Shown here piece by piece: positions 1 through 6,674 of a DNA stretch of 35,167 nucleotides (positions are counted from its first letter, which is position 1; each line of letters begins with the position of its first letter). Position numbers and translations under genes: made by a program. Under the pieces are notes generated by a model, which worked only from the letters and a program-made list of their open reading frames with translations, was not told the origin of the DNA and made no database searches. This stretch comes from an uncultured Muribaculaceae bacterium. GTDB lineage: Bacteria > Bacteroidota > Bacteroidia > Bacteroidales > Muribaculaceae. Where the stretch lies: positions 1-35,167 of the forward strand of contig CAJTRS010000011.1 in NCBI GenBank assembly GCA_910578805.1. Direction: 5' to 3'.

Positions 1-16
1 CATATATATCAATAAC

Positions 17-46
17 TTAAAAATATGTTGTAAAACATATTTTTAA
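17..46. terminator. AT-rich hairpin, possible terminator of a gene outside the window
   Basis: A perfect 13-base-pair stem (17-29 with 34-46) closes a four-base loop (GTAA). The stem is almost all A and T, with A-rich and T-rich arms, so either strand would give a hairpin with a U-rich arm. It lies upstream of the promoter of the gene at 145, so it most likely ends transcription from a neighbour to the left. Terminator function is inferred from shape and position only. Confidence 0.4.
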
Positions 47-85
47 CAATCATTTGCACTCGGACACAACACTCAAAAAAGTAAT

Positions 86-116
86 TTTGATATAAATTCA
101 GGATTTTGTAATTTCG
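86..116 (+). promoter_or_regulatory. Bacteroides-type promoter for the DUF1460 gene
   Basis: TTTG at 86-89 is followed after 19 bases by TAATTTCG at 109-116. This matches the Bacteroides -33/-7 consensus (TTTG and TAnnTTTG) with one mismatch in the -7 box. Transcription would start near 122-124 and give a leader of about 20 bases before the ATG at 145. Confidence 0.5.
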
Positions 117-144
117 TGCATCTTGACAACAAATCGCTTTTTTC

Positions 145-1005
145 ATGAAATTTTCATCATTATTCATAGCAACCGCCCTATATTGCTCGGCAAACATATT
201 ATCAACTGCCGCAGGGTTCACAAACATAGAATTCCGCAATGAACCGGCAGACACCACAGCATTCACCAATATATTAATAGAAGTAGAAACCATCGGAATC
301 ACCGACAACGGTAAATTAGTTACCGAAATAGCCCGAAAATTCATTAACTGCCCTTACGAAAGCGGGACTTTAGAGGGTAACGAGGAACGTTTACGCATCA
401 GTTCGGAGTGTTTCGACTGCACAACCTTGGCCGAAACCACACTCGCATTGGCCATGACCATAAACGAACGGCGCACGTCATGGCGCGATTTCGCATATAA
501 TCTTGAAAAAATCAGATATCGCGGAGGAAAACTCAACGGCTACGCATCACGACTGCACTATATAAGCGACTGGATAGTTGACAACACATACCGCGGAAAC
601 ATAGAGGAGGTAACCGCCAAAATAGGCCGCCCCGACTATTACATAAAGACTTTGGACTTCATGACCCACCACCGTGAAAAATATCCGGCACTCAAGGATT
701 CGGCCAACTACGCCGCTATGAAAGAAGCCGAAATAGGCTACCGCTCCCACCGGTTTCCCTACATAAAATCAATGAATATAAAGAATGCCGAATTGAAAGA
801 GGGCGACATAGTGGCAATAACATGCGGCATGAAAGACCTTGACGTAACCCATATAGGCATAATCACATTCGTTGACAATGCCCCACATCTGCTACACGCA
901 TCGTCAAAAGCCGGTAAAGTAATAATCGACCCCCTGCCCCTGACAGAATATCTCCGAAAAAACAAATCAGCCACCGGCATACGAGTAATAAGAATAAAGG
1001 ATTAA
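145..1005 (+). CDS. secreted DUF1460 (N-acetylmuramoyl-L-alanine amidase-like) protein
   Basis: The 286-residue product starts with a hydrophobic signal peptide (residues 1 to about 23), so it should be exported to the periplasm or cell surface. The body fits the DUF1460 family, a cysteine-hydrolase fold related to NlpC/P60 that is thought to cut peptidoglycan peptides. The likely catalytic cysteine is C92 in FDCTT, and histidine candidates are H236 in VTHIGII and H251 in LLHASS. The order Cys, then THIG, then HASS is what I expect for this family. The gene stands alone, with its own promoter upstream and a palindromic hairpin between it and the convergent enolase gene. Activity and substrate are inferred from family only. 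The first ATG is used because the signal peptide begins there. Confidence 0.85.
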   Translation: MKFSSLFIATALYCSANILSTAAGFTNIEFRNEPADTTAFTNILIEVETIGITDNGKLVTEIARKFINCPYESGTLEGNEERLRISSECFDCTTLAETTLALAMTINERRTSWRDFAYNLEKIRYRGGKLNGYASRLHYISDWIVDNTYRGNIEEVTAKIGRPDYYIKTLDFMTHHREKYPALKDSANYAAMKEAEIGYRSHRFPYIKSMNIKNAELKEGDIVAITCGMKDLDVTHIGIITFVDNAPHLLHASSKAGKVIIDPLPLTEYLRKNKSATGIRVIRIKD

Positions 1006-1042
1006 CCCACCTTACACACGACACAGGCCCGGCCTTATAACG

Positions 1043-1078
1043 AACACAGGCTCCACCCGATCGGGTGGAGCCTGTGTT
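1043..1078. terminator. perfect 36-base palindrome, bidirectional terminator
   Basis: The two 18-base halves are exact reverse complements, with no spacer and a central GATC. The palindrome lies between the stop of the DUF1460 gene (1005) and the stop of enolase (1101), which converge on it. RNA from either strand would fold into a long GC-rich stem. The flanking T tracts are weak on both sides (TTATTAT on +, TTCGTTAT on -), so it is not a textbook intrinsic terminator, although its position fits one serving both genes. Confidence 0.7.
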
Positions 1079-1100
1079 ATTATATCTGCAAAGGCTGATA

Positions 1101-2396
1101 TTATGCCTGGGGCATTTTGGTCTTCTTGCCATAGCCGTACTGTGCTGCGCAACCGAGCTCTTCCTGTATGCGGAGCAACTGGTTGTACTTGGCCATACGG
1201 TCAGAACGGCTTGCAGAACCGGTCTTGATCTGGCCGGCGTTGGTAGCCACAGCGATATCGGCAATAGTAGCGTCTTCGGTTTCACCCGAACGGTGTGAGA
1301 TCACTGCTGTGTAACCATTGCGCTGGGCAAGCTCAACGGCACGAAGAGTCTCGGTGAGCGAACCGATCTGGTTTACTTTCACCAGAATCGAGTTGGCGCA
1401 ACCTTCTTCGATACCGCGTTCGAGATACTTAACGTTGGTAACAAACAAGTCATCACCCACGAGCTGGCAACGCTTGCCGATAAGGTCGGTAAGAATCTTC
1501 CAGCCTTCCCAGTCGTTTTCGGCCATACCGTCCTCGATAGAGTCGATAGGATATTTTTCAACGAGAGTCTTGAGGTATTCGGCCTGCTGCTGCGAAGTGA
1601 GCTTAGGAGCGTCGGCACCCTGCTTCCATGTGTAGTCATACACACCATTCTTGAAGAATTCGGAAGAAGCGCAGTCAAGGCCGATTGTAACGTCCTTACC
1701 GGGCACATAACCTGCAAGTTCGATAGCCTTGATGATCACATTGAGAGCGTCCTCGGTACCGTCGAGAGTGGGAGCAAAACCACCTTCGTCACCTACAGCA
1801 GTAGAGAGACCACGATCGTGGAGCACCTTCTTGAGGTTATGGAATACCTCTGTACCCATGCGGATACCTTCCTTGAAACAGCATGCGCCGATAGGACGGA
1901 TCATGAATTCCTGGAAGCAGATAGGAGCATCAGAGTGAGCACCGCCGTTGATGATATTCATCATAGGCACGGGGAGTACATACGAATTGCAACCGCCGAT
2001 GTATTTGTAGAGGGGAAGATCGAGATAGTCGGCAGCAGCCTTGGCAACAGCGAGCGAAACGCCGAGAATGGCGTTGGCACCGAGGTTGCTCTTGGTATCA
2101 GTACCGTCAAGAGCTATCATTGTCTCATCGATCTTGATCTGGTCAAGAGCGCTCATTCCTACGAGAGCCTGTGCGATAGGACCATTGACATTAGCAACAG
2201 CCTTCTGCACACCTTTGCCCATGTAACGTGATTTGTCACCGTCACGGAGTTCGAGTGCCTCATTTACGCCGGTAGAAGCTCCGGAGGGAACGGAAGCACG
2301 GCCACGTGCGCCAGATTCGAGTACTACGTCAACTTCAACTGTGGGGTTGCCGCGCGAATCGAGAACCTCACGACCAATGATTTTTTCAATTTTCAT
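1101..2396 (-). CDS. eno: enolase (phosphopyruvate hydratase)
   Basis: The protein interconverts 2-phosphoglycerate and phosphoenolpyruvate in glycolysis and gluconeogenesis, in the cytosol, using magnesium. Its 431 residues match the bacterial family length. Visible signatures are the N-terminal VLDSRGNPTVEVDV, the mobile loop PSGASTG, the catalytic DEGGF segment, the metal-binding EDGMAENDWEGW and GDDLFVTN segments, and the C-terminal SHRSGETED followed by IKTGS. The last eight residues are lysine-rich and then acidic-free (KKTKMPQA). The gene is transcribed alone from a consensus promoter at 2461-2490 and ends at the palindrome at 1043-1078. No key residue is missing. Confidence 0.99.
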   Translation of the reverse strand: MKIEKIIGREVLDSRGNPTVEVDVVLESGARGRASVPSGASTGVNEALELRDGDKSRYMGKGVQKAVANVNGPIAQALVGMSALDQIKIDETMIALDGTDTKSNLGANAILGVSLAVAKAAADYLDLPLYKYIGGCNSYVLPVPMMNIINGGAHSDAPICFQEFMIRPIGACCFKEGIRMGTEVFHNLKKVLHDRGLSTAVGDEGGFAPTLDGTEDALNVIIKAIELAGYVPGKDVTIGLDCASSEFFKNGVYDYTWKQGADAPKLTSQQQAEYLKTLVEKYPIDSIEDGMAENDWEGWKILTDLIGKRCQLVGDDLFVTNVKYLERGIEEGCANSILVKVNQIGSLTETLRAVELAQRNGYTAVISHRSGETEDATIADIAVATNAGQIKTGSASRSDRMAKYNQLLRIQEELGCAAQYGYGKKTKMPQA

Positions 2397-2460
2397 AATT
2401 GTCTTAAACTTAAAAAGTTGGTTATATATGATATATTTGTTTCTGTCATGCTTAACAATG

Positions 2461-2490
2461 CAAAGTTACTAAATTTTATTCAGTTACAAA
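2461..2490 (-). promoter_or_regulatory. Bacteroides-type promoter for eno
   Basis: Read on the minus strand, a perfect -7 box TAACTTTG lies at 2468-2461 and TTTG lies at 2490-2487, 18 bases upstream. The spacing is slightly short for the consensus. Transcription would start near 2454 and give a leader of about 57 bases. The -33 box overlaps the stop-codon end of the upstream GNAT gene, so eno would have its own start site. Confidence 0.6.
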
Positions 2491-2954
2491 ACACGCCTTA
2501 CGAAATAAATCATGTCACGCAAAAGTATCCCGTGATCAACTATCGGTTTTGTATAATTTTCAATAAAAAAATCCTTGACACGATGCGAATACACAAATCC
2601 GCACTTTTGATAAAAATCCATAGTTTCGGGAGTTTCACCCGTACCGACAAAAACACTGACACCCTTAGGACTCAATGCACACACATGCTCTATCATCATG
2701 CGACCTAATCCTTTACGGCGATATTCCGGAGCCACAGCAAGATTCTTTATCTCCACATCAGCTCCTTCCGCCTCCTCGGGAGCTCCGCACGTCACGACAA
2801 CGGCGACAGCAACAGGCCGCTCCCCATCATGCATCACGTACATATCCCCCACACCGATATAACGGTCAATCATGTCCTCTTCTTCATCAGCCATAAGCAA
2901 CAGAGGCATATACGACTTCTTGCCTTCGGCTACTCGATGTATCGACAACTCCAT
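2484..2954 (-). CDS. GNAT-family N-acetyltransferase
   Basis: The product is 156 residues if started at the ATG at 2954 (MELSIHRV). An in-frame ATG at 2975 would add seven hydrophobic residues that I consider unlikely. The acetyl-CoA pyrophosphate-binding motif is clear: NLAVAPEYRRKGLG, with the R-R-K-G-L-G turn at about residues 79-84, followed by a helix and a C-terminal FYQKCGFVYSHRVKDFF typical of the GNAT fold. An acidic stretch (DEEEDMID) lies near residues 23-30. The substrate cannot be told from the sequence. It is placed between the ribosomal operon terminator and eno, on the same strand, with no evident functional link. Confidence 0.85.
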   Translation of the reverse strand: MELSIHRVAEGKKSYMPLLLMADEEEDMIDRYIGVGDMYVMHDGERPVAVAVVVTCGAPEEAEGADVEIKNLAVAPEYRRKGLGRMMIEHVCALSPKGVSVFVGTGETPETMDFYQKCGFVYSHRVKDFFIENYTKPIVDHGILLRDMIYFVRRVL

Positions 2955-3030
2955 AATCCAAAAACTCAAAATCAACCTAAAAACACGTTATCATACGGAC
3001 TAATTGCACACTACCCAACTCATAAAAAAC

Positions 3031-3072
3031 AAACCGGTCGCAACACTTCCATAGAAGCGGTGCGACCGGTTT
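3031..3072 (-). terminator. terminator of the ribosomal-protein operon
   Basis: A perfect 12-base-pair stem pairs 3031-3042 with 3061-3072, with a small inner hairpin (3046-3049 with 3054-3057) in the loop. Read on the minus strand, the stem is followed by GTTTTTTATG, a good U-rich tract. It lies 51 bases past the rplQ stop codon, which fits the end of the 18-kb ribosomal-protein transcript. Confidence 0.85.
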
Positions 3073-3122
3073 TATTCTCACGCTGCGTTGTGACATAACC
3101 ACAACACATTACGCTATCATAT

Positions 3123-3614
3123 TTATTCAGCGGCAGGAACTTCGGCTGCAGGAGCCTCAGTAGCGGGAGCCGCTTCGGCAGCGGGCTTGTTGCCCCCGCG
3201 ACGTGAACGGCGGGTGCGGCCTTCTTTCTTGGCGCCCTTCTCCTTGAGCATGTTTTCGTTATAGTCAACGAGCTCTATGAAGCACATTTCAGCGTTGTCA
3301 CCAAGACGGTTGCCGGTCTTGAGGATACGGGTATAACCACCATTGCGTTCTGCGATCTTGGTGGAAATTTCGCGGAACAGTTCAGTCACAGCCTGCTTGT
3401 TCTGAAGATAGCTGAACACTAAACGGCGATTTTCCATAGAATCGGCCTTAGCACGGTTGATCAGAGGCTCGGCATAGACACGCAGGGCTTTAGCCTTGGC
3501 CAAGGTGGTGAATATGCGCTTGTGCATAATCAGCGATATGGTCATGTTGGCAAGTAAAGCGTCGCGATGGGCTTTCTTACGGCCGAGATGGTTGAATTTC
3601 TTATTATGTCTCAT
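3123..3614 (-). CDS. rplQ: 50S ribosomal protein L17, with C-terminal extension
   Basis: L17 binds 23S rRNA near the peptide exit tunnel. The start MRHNKKFNHLGRKKAHR and the conserved core through about residue 123 are typical. The protein is 163 residues, against about 116-130 in most bacteria. The excess is a tail from about residue 124, first basic (KKEGRTRRSRRGG) and then alanine, glutamate and proline rich (AAEAAPATEAPAAE). The tail looks disordered, with no function I can assign. This is the last gene of the operon, eight bases after rpoA, and is followed by the terminator at 3031-3072. Confidence 0.98.
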   Translation of the reverse strand: MRHNKKFNHLGRKKAHRDALLANMTISLIMHKRIFTTLAKAKALRVYAEPLINRAKADSMENRRLVFSYLQNKQAVTELFREISTKIAERNGGYTRILKTGNRLGDNAEMCFIELVDYNENMLKEKGAKKEGRTRRSRRGGNKPAAEAAPATEAPAAEVPAAE

Positions 3615-3622
3615 CGTTAAAT

Positions 3623-4615
3623 TTACTCTTTATCTAATTTGTACTTTGAAATATCCATCCCAAACGAAAGGTTAAGGCTGGCCAATAAGTCATCGAGTTC
3701 AGTAAGCGACTTCTTACCGAAGTTGCGGAACTTAAGCAGATCGTTGCGGTTGAACACCACAAGCTCGCCCAAAGTCTCCACTTCCGCGCTCTTCAGACAG
3801 TTGAGTGCGCGAACCGACAAATCCATGTCAACGAGCTTGGATTTGAGCAGCTGACGCATGTGGAGTACCTCTTCATCAAACTCCTCATTATCCTCCCGTT
3901 CTGAAGTCTCGAGAGTGATCTTCTCGTCAGAGAAAAGCATGAAGTGATATATCAGAATCTTTGAAGCCTCCTTGAGAGCGTCTTTTGGAAGAATCGAGCC
4001 GTTGGTAGTGATCTCAAGCGTCAACTTATCGTAGTCGGTCTTCTGATCGACGCGGAAATTGTCAACCGTATATTTCACATTCTTGATCGGAGTGTAGATG
4101 GAGTCTATGGCAATGACATTGATATCATCGGTTGCCACGGCGTTTTCTTCGGCCGGAACCCAGCCACGCCCCTTGTTAACGGTAATTTCCAGAGTGAAAC
4201 TTGCGCTCGAATCCAGATGACAGATTACAAGGTCGGGGTTGAGGACTTCGAAACCGTTGAGCACCTTTCCGAGGTCTCCGGCTTTGAACTCTTCCTGACC
4301 TGACACGGTGATGACAGCTTTTTCAAATTCGGCGTCTTCAACCACTTGCTTGAGATCAACTTTCTTGAGATTAAGGATTATGTTTGTCACATCTTCCTTC
4401 ACACCGGGTACTGTGTCAAACTCGTGCTTTACACCATCTATCTTTATAGATGAGATGGCAAAACCTTCGAGCGATGACAGGAGAATGCGACGGAGCGCAT
4501 TGCCTATCGTGATACCATAGCCGGGCTCCAATGGCTTGAACTCAAATTTGCCGAAGCGGTTATCGGCCTCCAACATCAATACCTTGTCAGGTTTTTGAAA
4601 TGCTAATATAGCCAT
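3623..4615 (-). CDS. rpoA: RNA polymerase alpha subunit
   Basis: The alpha subunit dimerises to nucleate RNA polymerase assembly, and its C-terminal domain contacts upstream promoter DNA and activators. The 330 residues comprise the N-terminal assembly domain (about 1-235, with GNALRRILLSSLEG and the VKEDVTNIILNLK region), an acidic linker (REDNEEFDEE), and the C-terminal helix-hairpin-helix domain (about 255-325). In the C-terminal domain DLSVRALNCLKSAEVETLGEL carries the conserved arginine (E. coli R265) used for DNA binding. It lies between rpsD and rplQ, the usual alpha-operon order. Nothing is unusual. Confidence 0.99.
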   Translation of the reverse strand: MAILAFQKPDKVLMLEADNRFGKFEFKPLEPGYGITIGNALRRILLSSLEGFAISSIKIDGVKHEFDTVPGVKEDVTNIILNLKKVDLKQVVEDAEFEKAVITVSGQEEFKAGDLGKVLNGFEVLNPDLVICHLDSSASFTLEITVNKGRGWVPAEENAVATDDINVIAIDSIYTPIKNVKYTVDNFRVDQKTDYDKLTLEITTNGSILPKDALKEASKILIYHFMLFSDEKITLETSEREDNEEFDEEVLHMRQLLKSKLVDMDLSVRALNCLKSAEVETLGELVVFNRNDLLKFRNFGKKSLTELDDLLASLNLSFGMDISKYKLDKE

Positions 4616-4637
4616 GTGGATCTGTCTTTAAAAATTA

Positions 4638-5243
4638 TTATTTAGAATACAACTCGACGATTAACTGCTCCTTGATATTTTCGGGGATATCTTCGCGTGC
4701 AGGCACGTGGAGGAATTTGCCGGCCTTGGCATTTTCGTCCCATTCTATCCAAGGATACTTCGAGTGATTGAATCCGGCCAGCGCGTCAGAGATCACCTCG
4801 AGCGACTTGGCTTTTTCACGTACACCCACTACGTCGCCGGGCTGTACGGCATAAGATGCGACATTAACCACCTGACCGTTGACTGTGATGTGACGGTGAA
4901 GCACCAACTGACGTGCAGCCGCACGTGTAGGAGCTATGCCGAGACGATACACTACATTGTCCAGACGGCCTTCGAGAAGCTGCAACAGAATCTCACCGGT
5001 GATACCCTTTGAGCGGGCAGCCTTCAAGAAGAGGTTATGGAATTGCTTTTCAAGCACGCCGTAGGTATATTTGGCTTTCTGCTTTTCACGAAGCTGAACA
5101 CCGTATTCGGAAGTTTTTCTTCTCTTGTTCTGACCATGCTGGCCCGGGGGGAAGTTTTTCTTAGAGAGCACCTTGTCTTCACCGAAGATGGGCTCGCCGA
5201 ATTTACGTGCGATTTTTGACTTAGGGCCTGTATATCTTGCCAT
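4638..5243 (-). CDS. rpsD: 30S ribosomal protein S4
   Basis: S4 is a primary 16S rRNA binder that starts assembly of the small-subunit body. The 201-residue product starts MARYTGPKSKIARKFGE and includes an S4 RNA-binding domain around RLDNVVYRLGIAPTRAAARQ and HITVNGQVVN. It has no cysteines, so it lacks the N-terminal zinc site found in some S4 proteins. The gene follows a 243-base structured spacer, which is unusual in this tight operon and is described separately. S4 is the autogenous repressor of the alpha operon in E. coli. Confidence 0.99.
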   Translation of the reverse strand: MARYTGPKSKIARKFGEPIFGEDKVLSKKNFPPGQHGQNKRRKTSEYGVQLREKQKAKYTYGVLEKQFHNLFLKAARSKGITGEILLQLLEGRLDNVVYRLGIAPTRAAARQLVLHRHITVNGQVVNVASYAVQPGDVVGVREKAKSLEVISDALAGFNHSKYPWIEWDENAKAGKFLHVPAREDIPENIKEQLIVELYSK

Positions 5244-5486
5244 TGTTGTTTAAATCGATTATTAGACTATAAAAATGAAGCCTGTGGAGTGAGGTTCATG
5301 CGGTTTAGTGCAGCCGCGACCATAGAGAGGTGATAGAAATATGGTCTATTTCACATTGCCGACATGGGATTACCCTGCATTCCGTTGAAAGCTTGAGTTA
5401 AATAATTATTTTTTACCATGACGCTTTTGCAACCCCGGCTCCGGTCAGAGCTCAAGATATGCAAAAGCCATGATGATATGTCGGAA
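5244..5486 (-). ncRNA. structured rpsK-rpsD spacer, candidate S4 leader
   Basis: This 243-base spacer has no credible ORF. Read as minus-strand RNA, it holds three hairpins with no base between them. The first pairs 5346-5340 with 5324-5318 (7 bp, GACCAUA/UAUGGUC). The second pairs 5317-5314 with 5303-5300 (GCGG/CCGC). The third pairs 5299-5292 with 5283-5275 (8 bp with one bulged base). The third ends about 30 bases before the rpsD start. Further upstream, just after rpsK, is a long hairpin at 5417-5472. A cis-regulatory RNA motif upstream of S4 genes in Bacteroidia has been described (S4-Bacteroidia, as I recall), and this may be an example. I could not check it against a covariance model. 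Confidence 0.55.
5417..5472 (-). other. long hairpin just downstream of rpsK
   Basis: Nine base pairs (5423-5431 with 5460-5468) are extended by CATG/CATG (5417-5420 with 5469-5472) across a two-base bulge. A small inner stem (5438-5441 with 5448-5451, GCTC/GAGC) sits in the loop. No U tract follows on the minus strand, so a simple terminator is unlikely. It starts 15 bases after the rpsK stop and could protect or separate the rpsK end of the message from the rpsD segment. Confidence 0.5.
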
Positions 5487-5876
5487 TTAGACGCGACGGC
5501 GTTTGGGAGGACGGCAACCGTTGTGGGGCAGCGGAGTAACATCGATTATCTCGGTAACTTCGATACCTGCGCCATGAACGGTACGGATTGCTGATTCGCG
5601 GCCGTTGCCGGGACCCTTAACATAAGCTTTAACCTTGCGCAGACCAAGATCATAGGCCACTTTGGCGCAATCCTGCGCTGCCATCTGAGCTGCATAAGGA
5701 GTGTTTTTCTTTGAGCCACGGAAGCCCATCTTGCCAGCGCTCGACCAGGATATCACCTGACCTTCCGAGTTGGCTAAGCACACGATAATGTTATTGAAAG
5801 ATGAGTGCACGTGAAGTTGGCCGGCGGCATCAACCTTAACGTTTCTCTTCTTTGCTGCGACTGTCTTTTTTGCCAT
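5487..5876 (-). CDS. rpsK: 30S ribosomal protein S11
   Basis: S11 lies on the platform of the 30S subunit at the exit site. The 129-residue protein shows the family signatures VHSSFNNIIVCLAN, GPGNGRESAIRTV and the C-terminal DVTPLPHNGCRPPKRRRV. The N-terminus is lysine-rich (MAKKTVAAKKRNVKVDAAG). It starts nine bases after rpsM, and its stop is followed by the structured spacer before rpsD. No irregularities are seen. Confidence 0.99.
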   Translation of the reverse strand: MAKKTVAAKKRNVKVDAAGQLHVHSSFNNIIVCLANSEGQVISWSSAGKMGFRGSKKNTPYAAQMAAQDCAKVAYDLGLRKVKAYVKGPGNGRESAIRTVHGAGIEVTEIIDVTPLPHNGCRPPKRRRV

Positions 5877-5885
5877 ATTAAATTA

Positions 5886-6266
5886 TTATTTTGTAGCTTT
5901 CTTCTTGTTAGCAACTGTTTTCTTGCGACCTTTGCGTGTACGGGCATTGTTCTTTGTGCTCTGGCCACGCACGGGCAGACCGATACGGTGACGGATACCG
6001 CGGTAACAGCCTATATCCATCAATCGCTTGATGTTAAGCTGGATTTCGCTGCGGAGGTCACCTTCCACCTTATAGTCGGCACTGATGACTTCACGCACTT
6101 TGGCGGCCTGATCATCGGTCCAGTCTTTTACTTTGATATCTTTATCCACGCCGGCCTTCTCAAGAATTGATTTTGCGGCGCTCCGGCCTATGCCGAATAT
6201 ATAAGTCAAGGCTATCTCACCTCTTTTATTTTGGGGGAGGTCAACTCCCACTATACGTACTGCCAT
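5886..6266 (-). CDS. rpsM: 30S ribosomal protein S13
   Basis: S13 sits in the head of the 30S subunit and bridges to the 50S subunit. The 126-residue protein begins MAVRIVGVDLPQNKRGEIA and has the helix-two-turn-helix region TYIFGIGRSAAKSIL and the conserved CYRGIRHRIGLPVRGQ. The C-terminal tail is lysine-rich (GRKKTVANKKKATK), as expected for contact with tRNA and rRNA. A good -7 promoter box lies 23 bases upstream (6289-6296), so the rpsM-rplQ end may have an extra start site. Confidence 0.99.
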   Translation of the reverse strand: MAVRIVGVDLPQNKRGEIALTYIFGIGRSAAKSILEKAGVDKDIKVKDWTDDQAAKVREVISADYKVEGDLRSEIQLNIKRLMDIGCYRGIRHRIGLPVRGQSTKNNARTRKGRKKTVANKKKATK

Positions 6267-6288
6267 ATATTACTGACTAATTTTTTTG

Positions 6289-6296
6289 CAAAATTA
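6289..6296 (-). promoter_or_regulatory. possible internal promoter (-7 box) before rpsM
   Basis: A perfect TAATTTTG lies on the minus strand in the AT-rich 40-base gap between rpmJ and rpsM. No TTTG is present 18-21 bases upstream, because that region is the end of rpmJ. Only half of the consensus is met, and the match could be chance in AT-rich DNA. Confidence 0.3.
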
Positions 6297-6306
6297 ATAA
6301 AAAAAT

Positions 6307-6423
6307 TTATCCTTGACGCTGTTTATACTTGGGATTTTTCTTGTTGATAACATAAAGGCGACCTTTGCGACGCACGATCTTGCTGTCCGGGGTGCGCTTT
6401 TTAACTGAAGCTCTTACTTTCAT
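6307..6423 (-). CDS. rpmJ: 50S ribosomal protein L36, cysteine-free form
   Basis: A 38-codon ORF reads MKVRASVKKRTPDSKIVRR, then KGRLYVINKKNPKYKQRQG, then stop. The ends MKVRASVKK and PKYKQRQG are diagnostic for L36. The usual zinc ligands (three cysteines and a histidine in the zinc-binding form) are absent: there is no cysteine or histidine at all. This is the zinc-independent type. It sits between infA and rpsM, the normal place for rpmJ. L36 contacts 23S rRNA near the base of the L7/L12 stalk region. Confidence 0.97.
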   Translation of the reverse strand: MKVRASVKKRTPDSKIVRRKGRLYVINKKNPKYKQRQG

Positions 6424-6446
6424 TTTATTTTGTTTTTTTGATTTAA

Positions 6447-6665
6447 TTATTTGTATCGGAATGCAATACGACCTTTCGAAAGGTCGTAGGGCGACATTTC
6501 CACACGCACCTTATCGCCGGGAAGTATCTTTATGTAATGCATACGCATTTTTCCCGAAATATGCGCTGTGATTTCGTGGCCATTCTCGAGTTCAACTCGG
6601 AACATAGCATTCGACAATGCTTCCACTATCACGCCGTCTTGTTCTATTGCAGCTTGTTTTGCCAT
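6447..6665 (-). CDS. infA: translation initiation factor IF-1
   Basis: IF-1 binds the A site of the 30S subunit during initiation. The 72 residues form a single S1-like OB fold. Signatures are the N-terminal MAKQAAIEQDGVIVEALSN, FRVELENGHEITAHISGKMR, and the C-terminal PYDLSKGRIAFRYK. The family is usually 71-73 residues long. It lies 9 bases after map and 23 bases before rpmJ, the standard secY-map-infA-rpmJ arrangement. Confidence 0.99.
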   Translation of the reverse strand: MAKQAAIEQDGVIVEALSNAMFRVELENGHEITAHISGKMRMHYIKILPGDKVRVEMSPYDLSKGRIAFRYK

Positions 6666-6674
6666 ATAATATTA

